The position numbers were made by a program, and so were the translations under genes. Under the pieces are notes generated by a model, which worked only from the letters and a program-made list of their open reading frames with translations, searched no databases and had not been told where the DNA came from. A DNA stretch of 64,000 nt from Lumbricus rubellus (Eukaryota > Annelida > Clitellata > Crassiclitellata > Lumbricidae): contig OX243814.1 in NCBI GenBank assembly GCA_945859605.1, positions 28,239,663 through 28,303,662 on the forward strand, in the 5' to 3' direction. Below are positions 1-12,880 of the stretch, piece after piece (positions within the stretch are counted from its first letter, which is position 1; each line of letters starts with the position of its first letter).

Positions 1-112
1 TCTTCTTCTGGTTGTGCCTCATCTTCATCCTCGTCACGACGTCTATACTCTTCCATCCGCTCGCCATGTCGTCACGAATAACCGTCGATGAACACTGACC
101 ACACCAACTGAC

Positions 113-378
113 TATATTCACTGACCATATTCACTGATCATATTCACTGACTATATTCACTGACTATATTCACTGACTATATTCACTGATCATATTCACT
201 GATCATATTCACTGACTATATTCACTGACTATATTCACTGACCACATTCACTGACTATATTCACTGACTATATTCACTGACTATATTCACTGACTATATT
301 CACTGACCACATTCACTGACTATATTCACTGACCACATTCACTGACTATATTCACTGACCACATTCACTGACTATATT
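113..378. repeat. 15-bp minisatellite
   Basis: About 17 tandem copies of a roughly 15-base unit (ATTCACTGACTATAT and variants with GACCAC or GATCAT). The variants alternate in blocks, which suggests unit-by-unit amplification. No coding signal is present. Confidence 0.9.
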
Positions 379-1480
379 AGATAGTAAAGGGCGACATACA
401 CTCTTCGCTTAACTCACTCATCGTCTAACTGGAATTAAAAAATAACTACTGAACTACTGAAAGTCAGTGTAGACTATACATTCGAAATCGAGAGACGGGC
501 TTAGAAATTCGCTTCAACAAACAGATATGTGTTTTTACAAATAACGACCCGTTAACGTTTTCTCTTTCTATCCTCCTATCTATCATTCCCTATTTATGTA
601 GTTAAAAATCTTGACGGTTATTGCACTTCTACTTCTACAGCACTTACAGAGAAACATATTACACTAAGCTCACCAAAGCAGAGTAGAGTTGCTATCGAGT
701 ATCCGTGCACCATTGACATTTGGCTAAATCGGAAGATGCTTACACTAATCTAAATCACACGTCACTTACAGAGCACCACTTGCCATGCGCTATCATGCAT
801 GTAACTCATGAGGCAAGACTCGAGAATGCTCTTAGGATACGGCATTTCTGCAATTAAAAAGACATTCAAGCGTGGCCTGCTGCTTCTACCAGACGTGTAC
901 TTTCCTTTTTGTATAATCCTATGTCTCTCTGTTCTTCATTGGTTCCTAGTTCCTACTTTTACCGTTGCAGTTCTGTTAGCTCCAATAAGGTCATTGGAGT
1001 ATTTTTCTTCTCGTGTTCATAGACCGCCATAGATCCATGCCATTCAGTGAGTGAATTAACGAATGAGTGAGTGAGTGAGTATGCAAGTCAATAAGTAAGT
1101 GAGTAAGTAATACATTTTATTAACCATTTTGCTAATCGCACCATGATCTCTTGCGAATTTGATGTACATGTAGATCTGTCCAGGGCTTATTCTAAGGAAT
1201 TGCCTCAACTGCACAACAGTGCACAACAGATGACGTAGTTTACGACTTCAGCAAATAACACACTTCTCATTACTTTTTTAAAAATTTAATCGTAATCTCG
1301 AGATTTCTACAGTGCCCACAAAAGCGAAGTCACGGGAACCAGCTTATTCACAGACAATGCATGGTTGCTTTGCTTTCATCAAAAAATTTCAATTATTATG
1401 GATAAGCAGTGTATATAGGCCTAACACTGTAGAAATCTGCCGAACAATGATAATTATGAATTATTTCTGAAATAATATTA
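379..1480. other. No gene recognised
   Basis: AT-rich intergenic sequence. The only structure seen is a short (GAGT)n/(AAGT)n tract near 1,061-1,110. The small open frame at 808-1,032 has no recognisable domain and is probably chance. Confidence 0.6.
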
Positions 1481-2138
1481 AATCACTGGAAAACCGCCCA
1501 TCGTTCGAATTACATCGCATTGAAATCAGGCTAGATTGCACGATTCTAGAATGCATTTTTGGCGGACCTCGCGCGGCCAAAAAATTTCTGACCAGCTCCT
1601 CAAAAATAGTGTGCTCTTGGGTATCTATCCCAGGTTAACACGATTTTGTGGCGGTGCTCTAAAAGTCACTCCAAGCTTCCCAAAATGACTCGAAAACCGT
1701 CCATCGTTCTAATTACATATCATTCAAATCAGGCTAGATTGCACGATTCTAGAATGCATTTTTGGCGGACCTCGCGCGGCCAAAAAATTTCTGACCAGCT
1801 CCTCAAAAATAGTGTGCTCTTGGGTATCTATCCCAGGTTAACACGATTTTGTGGCGGTGCTCTAAAAGTCACTCCAAGCTTCCCAAAATGACTCGAAAAC
1901 CGTCCATCGTTCTAATTACATATCATTCAAATCAGGCTGGATTGCACGATTCTCGATGGCATTTTTGGCAGACTTTGCGCGGCCAAAAAATTTCTGGCCT
2001 GCTCCTCAAAAACACTTAGCTCTCTGGTATCCAGCCACAATACTCAGGATTTTGTGGCGGTGCTCTAAAAGTCACCTCAAGCTCCCAAAATCACTCGAAA
2101 ACCGTCCATCGTTCGAATTACATAGCATTCAAATCAGG
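1481..2138. repeat. 203-bp tandem repeat, about 3.2 copies
   Basis: Units begin at 1,481, 1,684, 1,887 and 2,089 (partial), a period of 202-203 bp. Copies 1 and 2 are almost identical and copy 3 is more diverged. Each unit carries the GGCGGACCTCGCGCGGCCAA and TTTTGTGGCGGTGCTCTAAA blocks. Short open frames inside it are products of the repeat and do not look like genes. Confidence 0.9.
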
Positions 2139-3400
2139 ATTTATAAAAGCGCCCCCTACCGAATAGGTGAATAAGGTCTTTAATTCGAAGGCTACAATTG
2201 TTCTTTGAGTATTGTCTTATACAAGCCAACGCCACCCGTCCAATGTTTTAATTTAGGCACCTACAGGCCTGGGGATGGAAAGTCCCCCTGGAATTACATT
2301 CCCCAGAAAAATGAACAGCTTTTTCTTACATCTAAGCTTATGTTGAAAATTGTTGCATCACATCAAGGGTTTCTTTAAGCTGTGGATCCGTGGTACCGCG
2401 ATGTTATTTGTACTGCGTTCTCCGTTCTCTCAAGTTGACAACAAAGCTCTCAGGCGGTTTCCATAAAGGGAAACCTTTAAACTGAAACACGTTGCGGGAC
2501 TTCGCAGTGAACTTTGATGCTTGTACGACGAAGTAATAAAAATCAGACCTGGCGGGCACAGTTGCACAGTTGCACACGCATGGACAGTAAGTGGCAGGTC
2601 AGGGTGCGGAAGCCGGGTGAGCAATATGATGGTAGGGATCGGGCAGAGGCTATAGGGGGAACCCTGTATGCCTATCTAGAAAATTTCTTACAAAACTAAA
2701 TATTAAAATCGGTGTTTTAAAGCAAGCAAACAGACAAATTAGGCTTCAAACTTTCTTAGTTTTTTCTAAAATCTTCATTATCAGTGACAAGCAACACATT
2801 AAACTCATTAAGCCTTAAAATGACAGTATTTAACTGCTTTTTTAAAAGAAATATTATCATCTTTAGGCAAGTCTCCGTGGGCCAGAAAATCCTCGTAGGC
2901 AGATCAAATGGTCCGTCGTCCCTCCCTTTGACACATCCGATTCAACTAATTTCATACACCGGCTACCTTAGACCTTAGTTCTTAGTCCTTAGTTCTTAGA
3001 ACTTAGTCCTTCCACGCGCTAACAGCAGTGCTTAAAGTGCGGAAAAAGAAGTGCCTGGACGCTCCTTAGGCTACCTTTCCAAAAAAGTGCCAGGACGCCC
3101 CTTACTTTTCAAGGCTATGTTGGCCAATAAGTGGCAGGACGGCGTTCAGATTTAAAAATAAGTGCATGGACGCCATCCATGATCGTCCTGCCACCCTTTA
3201 AGCCCTGGCTGACAGCTCATCGGGTGACACAGTTTCTTTCTTCTGTGTCGCTTATGTTTCAATTAGGTGTTTTACCCGGGAGGGCTGCAAACACTCCGCG
3301 GAACCCTCCTCCTTTATCGGGCGTGGGGCAGGCACAGGTTCCATAATGTAAGCTGAGGTGAAAAGAAAGAGAAACAGGATGAGAGACAGAGACAGGCATA
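2139..3400. other. No gene recognised
   Basis: Unique-looking intergenic sequence. Around 3,010-3,190 there are degenerate short repeats of the type 'AAGTGCCTGGACGCC'. No exon, RNA gene or clear mobile-element terminus was found. Confidence 0.5.
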
Positions 3401-3409
3401 CAATGAGCC

Positions 3410-3590
3410 ATACTTAGAAGCAGCCAGAGAGAGAGAGACACAGACAGAGAGAAAGAGAGACAGAGAGAGAGACAGAGACAGAGAGAGACAGAGACAGAGA
3501 GAGACAGAGAGAGACAGAGAGAGACAGAGAGAGACAGAGAGACAGAGAGAAAGGGAGATAGACAGACAGAGACAGAGACAGACAGAGCGT
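3410..3590. repeat. (GAGACA)n microsatellite
   Basis: A simple GAGAGACAGA tract. The long serine/leucine/valine open frames read from its other strand are artefacts of the repeat. Confidence 0.9.
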
Positions 3591-4059
3591 AAGGGAAGAA
3601 GCCGCAGCTTTGGTACATTCCGTAAGTCGGATCTGCCACATTGAGGAACTCAAGGCGAACCGTAGGCCTACGCTCTATTCCTAGCCTGCCTCTGACCTGT
3701 GACCTTTCCTTGGGCTATACTGCTTTCCTTGTATGACTCCAGCATGCTGCTCATAATGTAGAAAAACATGTACGAACAGGCGTAGAGCTCAGCAAAAGCA
3801 TATACGCAGGCATACAGGCGAACTTAATACCATGGGAGAAAGAAAGGAGGCAGGGAGGGAGACAGAGCGAGAAGGCAAACTAAAGCGAGTGGTAGGCAAG
3901 CATACAGACGAGAAGGCTAAAGAAATATCATATGTAATGGAGGAGTAGAGAAAAATAGGCAAACAAGTAGAGAGACAGAGACACGCATAGACAAATGAAA
4001 CCAGAGACACAGATACACGACATATTGCAAAGAGTGAGCATAATTTCTATTAGAGTAAG

Positions 4060-4571
4060 AGCAAATGACACAGAGAGAGAGACTAGAAATACTGACAGAT
4101 AGACAAAGAAAGATGGAGAGAGTGAGAAAGCCAGTGAGAGAGACAGTAAGAGAAAGACAGTGAGATTGAGACAAGTAGAGAGAAACTAAAAGCAAGAGAG
4201 AACTAGTGAGAGAAAGAGAGAGAGAGAGAGAGACAGTAAGAGAGAGACAGTGAGATTGAGACAGGTAGAGAGAAACTAAAAGCAGTAGAGGGCCAGTGAG
4301 AGAAAGAGAGAGAGAGAGAGACAGTAAGAGAGACAGTGAGATTGAGACAGGTAGAGAGAACCTAAAAGCAAAAGAGAGCCAGTGAGAGAGAGAGACAGAC
4401 AGAGAGAGAGAGAGAGAGAGAGTAAGAGAGAGACAGTGAGATTGAGACAGGTAGAGAGAAACTAAAAGCAGTAGAGGGCCAGTGAGAGAAAGAGAGAGAG
4501 AGAGACAGTAAGAGAGAGAGACAGTGAGATTGAGACAGGTAGAGAGAACCTAAAAGCAAAAGAGAGCCAGT

Positions 4572-4616
<45 letters not shown>

Positions 4617-4750
4617 TAAGAGAGAGACAGTGAGATTGAGACAGGTAGAGAGAAACTAAAAGCAAAAGAGAGCCAGTGAGTGAGAGAGAGACAGCGAGAG
4701 AGACAGTGAGATTGAGACAGGTAGAGGGAGACAGTAAAAAGCAAGAGAGA
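4060..4750. repeat. Higher-order GA-rich minisatellite
   Basis: Five to six diverged copies of a unit of about 85-120 bp. Each consists of a (GA)n stretch, then GACAGTGAGATTGAGACAGG, then TAGAGAGAA(A/C)CTAAAAGCA, then a GCCAGTGAGAG block. Length varies through the (GA)n part. No function is apparent. Confidence 0.8.
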
Positions 4751-5149
4751 GATATAGTGTGTGAGGGAAAATTGATGCGCATGGGAGACACGCGTACAGT
4801 GAGGCCATGCTGTGTATGCGTGTTGCGTTGAGTTGTTGATGCAGCGGCCTAATAGACGGGAGACTCCGTCAGTGCTGTTGTGTAGCACAAGAACCCATCC
4901 GGACAAGTTACAGCTTAAGTCTCCGGTCGGATCGAAACATCGAAACAGCCGGGACTTAGTGTAGCAATTATTAGCTTCCGTCGGAAAAATGGCAGCTCCG
5001 GCAAACAACTTTTCAGAGGTAGGACCATACACTTAGGCCTATCAGTAAGAATGACGAGTCGTAAAATAAAGACTACTATTAATCCTTTAATCCTTTTCCA
5101 GTCTAAATGACTGGGTTTAGGACCGAAGCTTAACATCATTTCGGCTAGT

Positions 5150-5222
5150 TAGGGCAGAGAGCGCCTCTGAGTAGATATCTTGAAGAGGCGCTATATAAAT
5201 TCTCAGAATGAGGGAATGAATG
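5150..5222 (+). mobile_element. LINE/SINE 3' tail fragment
   Basis: Contains GAGCGCCTCTGAGTAG, then TTGAAGAGGCGCTATATAAA, then a degenerate (GAAT)n run. This is the tail shared by the LINE end at 24,590-24,950 (minus) and the tRNA-headed SINEs near 21.8 and 49.4 kb. The 5' part is missing. Confidence 0.7.
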
Positions 5223-5394
5223 AAGCGATTCAACCGCAGGAATATCGCTGGCTATAATAAAGTCAAGCCAGGATAGTTTTATTTAATTTTACTACTGCTG
5301 TTGATATTGCAATTTTCATTGTTATTTAAATTTGATGGTCATTATTCTCATCATTAAAAGTTAAAAGTACTGAGAACCTGTGTATTCAGCAGTA

Positions 5395-6651
5395 TGATGT
5401 ATGGATGCGAGGCCTGGACAGTAACTAAAGAAATGGAGTCAAAGATATTAGCCTTCGAGAGGAAATGCTGCAGACTAGGGCTGTTGTTCGATTAAAAATT
5501 TTAATCGAAATTAATCGCGCGATTAATTTTTTTAATCGCAATTAACTGCAAATTAATCGCAATACATTTTCTTTAAATATAATAATCTTACTATTTTCTA
5601 AGGGCCCCTGAAGCATAAAATTTTAATGACTGAATGCATTCTTTCTATTGCAAACATATTCAATAACCTTTGGCTTGAATGTGAAAATTAGACAACCGTT
5701 TTCTGACTATCAAAATTAATTATTTATTCAGACAATTGTATAGGCAGACCAGCTTATTTACATTGGTCGGCTCAAGGGATGCACTTATTAATTACTAGTA
5801 GGCCTAGGTCTATTATTGAGCCTCATCATTTAGTCACAATTTTTCACAAGAGGTTGCGGTTCTTGCCAAACCTCCTCTCAGTTGTACTTCTGTAAACATT
5901 TATCATTTGAAACCTGGATCCATTGGGCTTGCCATCTCCTAGCTGGAGTTCAACCAACGTAGTCTGACGGAGTGAGGAAACAACCTCAGTGGACGATGCG
6001 ATGCGGCCGATATGTCGACGGCTCATCGTTAGCGTTAAACGCATGATTTGGTTCGCATGCAAGCTATAATTGAGCAAAGAATTGTTACGATAATATTCAA
6101 ATTCTTTTTTGAATATTTGCCAAAAGAATGTATCACTAGCTTTAAGTATGAGCCTTCCGTTTAAAACGAGTTTTTCTGCCTTTGATTCCATTTTAATCAG
6201 ACTTAATTAACGCATGCGATTAATGCGTTAAAATTTTTAATCGCAAAATTTTTTAACGCGTTAATCGCACGCGTTAACGCGATTAAATCAACAGCTCTAC
6301 TGCAGACGATTGTTGAGAGTTGGATGGATGCAGAAGATGAAAAACTCAGAACTGTATGAGCAAATAGAAGCCACAGAAAATCTTATGCAGATATTAATAA
6401 CCAGGAAGCTGGAGCTATTTGGTCACATATGTAGAATGGACGAGGACAGAAAAATAAAGAGGGTGATGTTTGGAAAAATGGAGGGAACCAACAGAAGAGG
6501 TAGACCATACAAGGAATGGCTGGACAACATAACCGACTGGTGCGGAGCGCCAATACAAGACCTGACACATGCGGCGATGGAACGACAAAAATGGCGAGGA
6601 ATAATGAGGATGGCAGCGGGCACCTACGGGCACTGGTCCCTCGGTTCTTGA
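5395..6651 (+). pseudogene. Non-LTR reverse transcriptase C-terminal relic, interrupted
   Basis: Reading 5,395-5,475 and then 6,308-6,651 gives a protein with MYGCEAWTVTKEME, then KLELFGHICRMDE, RRGRPYKEWLDNI and MERQKWRGI. These are typical of the C-terminal end of a LINE reverse transcriptase ORF. The frame is interrupted by an 824-bp hAT-like element with an 8-bp target duplication. No upstream polymerase domain is present, so this is a 5'-truncated dead copy. Confidence 0.75.
5476..6299. mobile_element. hAT-like non-autonomous transposon (824 bp)
   Basis: The termini are inverted repeats, TAGGGCTGTTG on the left and CAACAGCTCTA on the right, followed inward by AATTAATCG-type palindromic sequence. 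A perfect 8-bp duplication (CTGCAGAC) lies at 5,468-5,475 and 6,300-6,307. Eight-base duplications and this terminal sequence fit the hAT superfamily. The internal minus-strand frame (5,844-6,191, 115 codons) does not resemble a transposase I know. Confidence 0.85.
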
Positions 6652-7980
6652 TGATGATGACGATGATTCTCATCATTTAACTCAATATCAAAGTCGTATT
6701 TCCGAGATGTCTACAGCATCTAAAAAGTAAAGTCGCGAAACCAGGCTATTATTCACAGGCGATCAGTTGAAACGCAACTGATCGACAGGGAAGGTCAAAC
6801 TCGGATCTAGGTCAAGATCCAAACGGTTGGGTAGAAGACAGTCAAACGGCTAAAGTGGATGGTGCTTGGAATTGTAGAGGTAAGAGAGGTAAGAGGAAGA
6901 TGCGGAACAAGGGTTGAATTATTTTGTGGGAAAAGAGCGTTTAGGCTAAAGTGTAAGCCTGTGCACTGTGAAGAGATCGCAAGAGGTGAGGTGCAATCTT
7001 TGTGAGCTTTTAGGATGGATCAGATTATAATTGAGAGCGGTGTCTATGGTTAGGAAGAGTGAAATACTGTGTATAGCCTAGCTGTAATACTATATGGATG
7101 TAGCTATACGGGAGATGTTGCTTTGAAGGCAGTCACAGCGCGGATTCTACGAAGGTCATGGATATGTAGGCCTATATAAGGTAGGGGGAGTTTGATGATG
7201 CGATTGAAGAAGCAAGAATTTGGATGCATATGAAACATAAGTTGCGAACAGAGGGATTTATTAATAGCCTTGTGGATGGATTCAGAGTAAAAATTTAGGG
7301 GAAAGATGGCACAGGCATGAATTCTATTTTAGACAGGTTCAAGCGCAGAAGATAAGATTCATTCGTCTATACTAGGAAGAGATTTAGGTTGGCATAATTA
7401 TATGAATAAAATTATAATTTATGGAGTCGAATAAACTATAGATAGAGATGAGCATTAAATTTTTTGTGTATCATTAGCACATTTTGTAGATGATTATGTA
7501 AGCTTAATTGAATAACTGGGGCTACTTCAACCAGTGCTATGTAAAACAATAGCAAAGAGGTCCAAGAACAGAGCCTTGTGGAACTCCGCAATAACTGAGA
7601 AAGCGTGATTGATAATATGAGGATACCGACATTCAATTCTTCAAAGATGAGTTACACTGGTCTTTCAATCACATTAATTTTTAGTAGACGCTACTCGTTG
7701 AAGCATCAAAGAGGAAAGAGAGCCGCGGATAGACAGGATTGATTCCAGCTGAGAGCATGCAGTGCCATTAAAACCGAACCGGGTTGAATCCTTTGAACTA
7801 AGATGTTGCCAGCAACATTTCTCCACATAAATGGAATAATCATGGCATTGAAAGCTGTCGAAATGTTTAGGAGACAGACGCAATATAGTTGTTAATATTG
7901 AAAGATGGCAGAACAAGAATATTGCAGAGGAAATAAGTAGACTATAATTATAATTATAGGGTTTCAGTTGAGTGGAGTTT
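6652..7980. other. No gene recognised
   Basis: AT-rich, no exon-like frame and no mobile-element terminus recognised. Purine-rich fragments around 6,870-7,350 could be decayed LINE sequence, but I could not confirm this. Confidence 0.45.
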
Positions 7981-8017
7981 TATATGGATTAGGGAATGAG
8001 TTGGACGTCGGGTGATC

Positions 8018-8432
8018 ACTACTACTACTACCGCTACTGCTACTGCTACTGCTACTACTACTACTACTCTGCTACTACTCAGGGCCGGATTAAGCAATGT
8101 GGGGGCCCTGTTCGGAAGAATTTTGTGGGGCCCTGTTCGGGGAAAAAAAATTTTTTTTAGTCATTTGGCGAAAATTTCTGGAAAATTCTACCATTTCATC
8201 CGCCAAAAAAGTTGATGACCTTTTTGTTTTTTTAGTCATCTGGCGAAATTTTCGAGAAAATAGTCGTTTCGTCGAAATTTGTTCAAAATTTTTTTTACAT
8301 TTTGTGGGGCCCCCTAAAGTGTGGGGGCCCCTGGTCCGCCGGACATGTTGAACATGCCTTAATCCGGCCCTGCTACTACTATACTACTACTATTACTACT
8401 ACTACTCCTACTACTACCACCACCACCACACT
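8018..8432. repeat. (CTA)n microsatellite, split by a MITE
   Basis: CTACTACTA repeats at 8,018-8,079 and 8,373-8,432 were one tract before the insertion at 8,080-8,372. Confidence 0.85.
8080..8372. mobile_element. hAT-type MITE (293 bp)
   Basis: The termini are CAGGGCCGGATTAAG and CTTAATCCGGCCCTG, a perfect 15-bp inverted repeat. It is flanked by CTACTACT on both sides (8,072-8,079 and 8,373-8,380). This fits an 8-bp hAT duplication, although the flanking microsatellite weakens the test. The inside is GTGGGGGCCC-rich and contains a TTTTAGTCATCTGGCGAAA block that recurs near 16.1 and 58.4 kb. Confidence 0.85.
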
Positions 8433-8529
8433 CACCATCACGAGCATCACGACCACAAATGTATCCAAGGATTAAATGTAATGTGGAAAACAACTCCATA
8501 GAATGATAGAAGATCGAATGCATTTCTTA

Positions 8530-9430
8530 GATGGCTAGTCCTGCAGATAACTTTCTTTTCAAACGTGGGCCTACCCAAGAAAGGCGCACATTTATGGAAA
8601 CAGAATCATCATTATTACTATTCTTATTGTTATTTATTATTATTATTTACTATCACTTTTATTATTGTTGTTACTTTTTTTTACCCGAGGTATCTCAGAT
8701 CCCTCGGGATTTCAAAAAATTATCCAGAGACTTTAAAAATTGTATTCCGGAACGGCTAGAACTCGTCAAGATCAGGCGATTAGTATACTCTTACTATTGT
8801 TATTGTAATTACTATTGTTTTTATTTTTTAGTCATTTTTATCATTTTCATCATCATAATCATCATCATATCATCATCAACACCGTTGTCGTCATCGTCAT
8901 TTATTTATTTAGGCCGCACTTCAAGAAACTCGCAGATGCTTTTCGAATGGCTGTCTAAGATATTTAAACAAGTAGATCTAAACAAACCACTAGAATGTTA
9001 CTTGGACCGAGTTTATTAGGCCGAGTTAATTAGGCCGAATTATAATTTTCTGTTGTTTTTATTTACTGTGATTTGCTCAGAGGTCGCTCTGATCCCTTCA
9101 GACGTATAGGCCCTTACAGCAATGTACTAAATATATTTTAATGGTGGGAACCTCTGAATGTTGAGAAACTCTTAATGGTGGGAATGATTTTAAATGTTTG
9201 GATATGGATGAAATGAAGTCCAGTTGTTGGCATAACTGCTAAATGTTTACGAATCTGCCAAAGATTAATTTTACTCGAGAAACAACAACACACTGAAATT
9301 AAACAGACCGTTTTATCGCCTTTCCTCAACTCATCTTGCATTACTGTTAGTTGGCTTGTAGGCCTACTGATTATGTCTTGCTGGTGAGCGCTTATTTTAA
9401 AACACCTGTTTAGGTAGGGTGCAGATGAAT
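8530..9430. other. No gene recognised
   Basis: Contains TTATTATTA and ATCATCATC simple sequence around 8,605-8,680 and 8,830-8,905. The open frame across it is low complexity and shows no domain. Confidence 0.5.
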
Positions 9431-9537
9431 CCACGGCACCCGAGAGGAAGAGACAGGGGCAAATGCCCAGGGCCCAGCGACTTTTGGGGCCCGGTCAAGG
9501 TGGTTCTATATTCTGTACAAAGTTTATAGTTTATATA

Positions 9538-10763
9538 GGGTGTCTCGATAGGTCGTGAACGATTTTGAATGCAGATAAATATATGTTATACACAATATAA
9601 TGTGGAAAGTTTTATACTGGCGGATAGGTTATTCAAATGAAAATGTTAATATAAAAAAATTAGATCACTATCTCACTTAATAAAACTGTAGCGCCAATTT
9701 CCGTGACGTCATCAAATTCGTGCCAAATAAACGTCAAATTAGGTCGCAAACATTATTGTACGACCATCATTGTTAATCCACACATAATTAATTAATACAA
9801 ATTATCATTTAGTATTTAATAATGTTTCCTTTACTCCTTATTACAGCCTCAAGTCGACTAGTCATCGAGCAAATAGATTTTTCAGAGTTGTCAGAGGTAG
9901 GCCTATAATGATGTCCATGCCTTACAAAGCCGACGTTTTAAGGTCGTTTGGGGTTCGGTGTCGGCATAAACAGTTGCCGCCATAATACTCAAAACATTTT
10001 TCATTCGTGACAATCCGGCGAATAAGGCGGCCAGTCCCTCGGTGAGATGTAGGCTATCCATTGATATTCTTGTTCAACCATTCGACTCAGACCTTTGCTG
10101 TGTGTGCACGTGCACCGTCTTGTTGAAATAATCCTTCGCCGTTATTACGAAACATTTTTGTGGCTGTGAACTGAGCGCATAGGCTACTGCACTTCGCTGG
10201 AATGTGGGTTTGACCTCTTTCTCCTGTATCTCATTGATGTAATACGTCGAAGTGACTGAAGTTTTGTTTGGAATGATATGAGGTTTGTTAATTCAAATGT
10301 TCATGCCGGACCCGAACCCCAGACACTGAACACCTTAAAACGTCGGCTACGTAAGGCATGGACATTGGACATCGATAAGCCTACCTATAGCCTACCTCTG
10401 ACTGTCTGACAACTCTGAAAAATCTATTTGGCTCGATGACTAATCGACTTGATGCTGTAATAAAGAGTAAAGGAAACATTATTAAATACTAAATGATAAT
10501 TTGTATTAATTAATTATGCGTGGATTAACAATGATGGTCGTACAATAATGTTTGCGGCATAATTTGACGTTTATTTGGCACGAATTTGATGACGTCACGG
10601 AAATTGGTGCTACAATATTATTAAGTGAGATAGTGATATAATTTTTTTATATAAACATTTTCATTTGAATAACCTATCCGCCAGTATAAAACTTTCCACA
10701 TTATATTGTGTATAACATATATTTATCTGCATTCAAAATCGTTCACGACCTATCGAGACACCC
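9538..10763 (-). mobile_element. Mariner/Tc-like element with long inverted repeats
   Basis: Ends in GGGTGTCTCGATAGGTCGTG and its inverse, flanked by TA on both sides (9,536-9,537 and 10,764-10,765). The inverted repeats are about 430-460 bp (9,538-9,967 and 10,304-10,763) and diverged. The roughly 340-bp core still encodes on the minus strand FQQDGARAHTAKV (10,090-10,128), the catalytic-core signature of DDE_3/IS630-Tc1-mariner transposases. The ORF is mostly deleted, so the copy is non-autonomous. Confidence 0.8.
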
Positions 10764-10774
10764 TATACTTTATG

Positions 10775-11170
10775 CCTATTAAATATTTTAATAATTCTGG
10801 CACAGCGAATTAACTAGAATCAGTTTAGACTTCAAATTGACAATTGAATGAAATCATAATTTATTTATAAATAGGCCTATAAAGTCGCAAGTCATGCGTG
10901 CCATTTTATTATTTCGATTTGTTTCTAAAACATTTCTCATGGAGCCTCAAGAGAATATAGAGCCCTTGACTTTTCTGTACAATGGCCCTGAATTTCATTC
11001 GTCAGCCCTGGCTGAAACCTAGACACTGAACGAAATCAATTTCAAATCTGAGTTTTGAGGGAATCTGTTTCGGTATTTGATCTGAGTTGGATCAAAGTTG
11101 AGGTGAAGGAAGACAGAATCAAGGCATTTGTCTGTTCTGTTTTCGTCTTAGTTTAGCAAGCAACTTAGTA
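10775..11170. other. No gene recognised
   Basis: AT-rich sequence without exon or element signature. A CAGCCCTGG-like end at about 11,008 may belong to a degraded hAT element, but no partner end was found. Confidence 0.4.
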
Positions 11171-11179
11171 CGATGGTAA

Positions 11180-11460
11180 GAACAAGAAGGACTAGGAGAA
11201 GGAGGAGGAGGAGAAGAAGAAGCAGAAGAAGGACTAGGAGAAGAAGGAGAAGAAGAAGAAGGAGGAGGAAGAGGAGAAGGAGAAGGAGTATATGAGAAGG
11301 AGGAGAAGAAGAAGAAGATGATGATGATGAAGAAGAAGAAGAAGAAGATGATGATGAAGAAGAAGAAGAGGAGAAGGTCAGGAAAAGAGGAGGAGTCGGA
11401 GGAGGAGAAGGAGAAGGAGAAGGAAGAGAAGGCGGAGGAGGAATTGGAAGAGGAGCGAAA
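11180..11460. repeat. (GGA/GAA/GAT)n purine microsatellite
   Basis: Imperfect GAAGGA, GAAGAA and GATGAT triplets. The minus-strand poly-serine/leucine frame is an artefact. Confidence 0.9.
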
Positions 11461-11509
11461 GATGACGAAGAAACGATAGCAGCGAGAATCCTGCAGGCCA
11501 TCTCAGAGA

Positions 11510-12880
11510 GGCAGCGATGGATATATGAAGTATTAGCGACTTCATTTTCTTAGCTCCGGCTTACGAGTAATGCCTAGATCCTATAACTCTATAACTCACA
11601 TCTTTAAATAACGTGATTAGCCTATACGTTCAGGTTACTTGATTAGATTGACTTCCGACTCCATGATTAGACTTTCTTCACCATGTACAACAATACATGT
11701 TTACGTGTATACACTTTAATTGCAGATCTATTTTTTATATATTTCAATTTATAGTCTATAGCGTGGTTTGCGTGGTAGGCATTTCTTGTCTTAAGCAACA
11801 ATGAATGCTTGAGGATAGGTAGATCTAGTAGGCCTATGTCTGCCGATAAGATCTATACACAAGTATACAGTCAGCGTTGTTTGTCTGCATAGGCCTATAT
11901 CTCACAAACAAACACAATATATTTATCTACAAATCTGTTATGAGGCTTGCATATAACGATGTTTTTGTTGCTATACCAACACCGAGCACAGGCATTGAAA
12001 AAACAGCCTGGGATGCTTCGGCTAAACCGAGCGAGACCTTGGCAGTGCTTTGGGTGCACATCCACTTTTGGTACAGCCCAGATGTTGAACATCTTATGTT
12101 GCATTAGACGCACAACTCGACAACATTGGCCCATCTTCTTCTTGCACCTAATTATCGATATGGCCAAAAGAGACTATAATTTGTGCTAAGATGAGAAGGA
12201 AGTTTCTAAGTAGACACGCCGACAACAAAAATCTCCTTCTTTTTCCCGCGTTCTAGAAATCTATATGAAACATGTGGTTTCACTCGACAGTTTAACTATC
12301 AGACATCTCTGATAGCATAAATATAGTTGAATGTGTTTAATCTATTCTGCTAGTTGCCCTTATGAGGTGTCCTTGAAACGGCATGGTCGTTTTACGGCGC
12401 CATACAAATTGTCATAATAATAATAATAATTTTTCTTATCCACTTAAACACCTCACTTTGAATCTGGAGTTTTGCGCGATATGCCACCAGTATTCCACAC
12501 ACTCTAATTAAGCTGATCCAATACAATATCATCCATCTCCATTAGACTGGTCCAAAAAACTGAACATTGAAATATTTGAAAGGCATGTTTTTTTTTTGTA
12601 CATCTGGTGCAAGAAACCCACAGTGCAAAATATTAAAACACTGAGGCTCTATCTTCAGGTCCCTCAATGCTGTCAAAGTTTTAGCATACTTACTACATTG
12701 TAAACGGCGCAGTATAACTGGCAGGCATCCAATCAACAAGCACTGAACCTTCCATTTTAGCTGTTAGCAATATTAGTGAATTGCCAGCATGAAAAGTGTT
12801 TAATTGACTATCTAGTGTCGAAAAAAAATATATAAGAATGCTGTCAGCATGTCACATTGTCGGTTCCGAAAGTCGAATTT
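11510..12880. other. No gene recognised
   Basis: AT-rich intergenic or first-intron sequence. No host exon was seen. The tract at 12,417-12,432 is a short (AAT)n. Confidence 0.5.

Noticed and set aside
5844..6191. hAT transposase gene
   Set aside because: The 115-codon minus-strand frame lacks the hAT dimerisation motif or catalytic residues.
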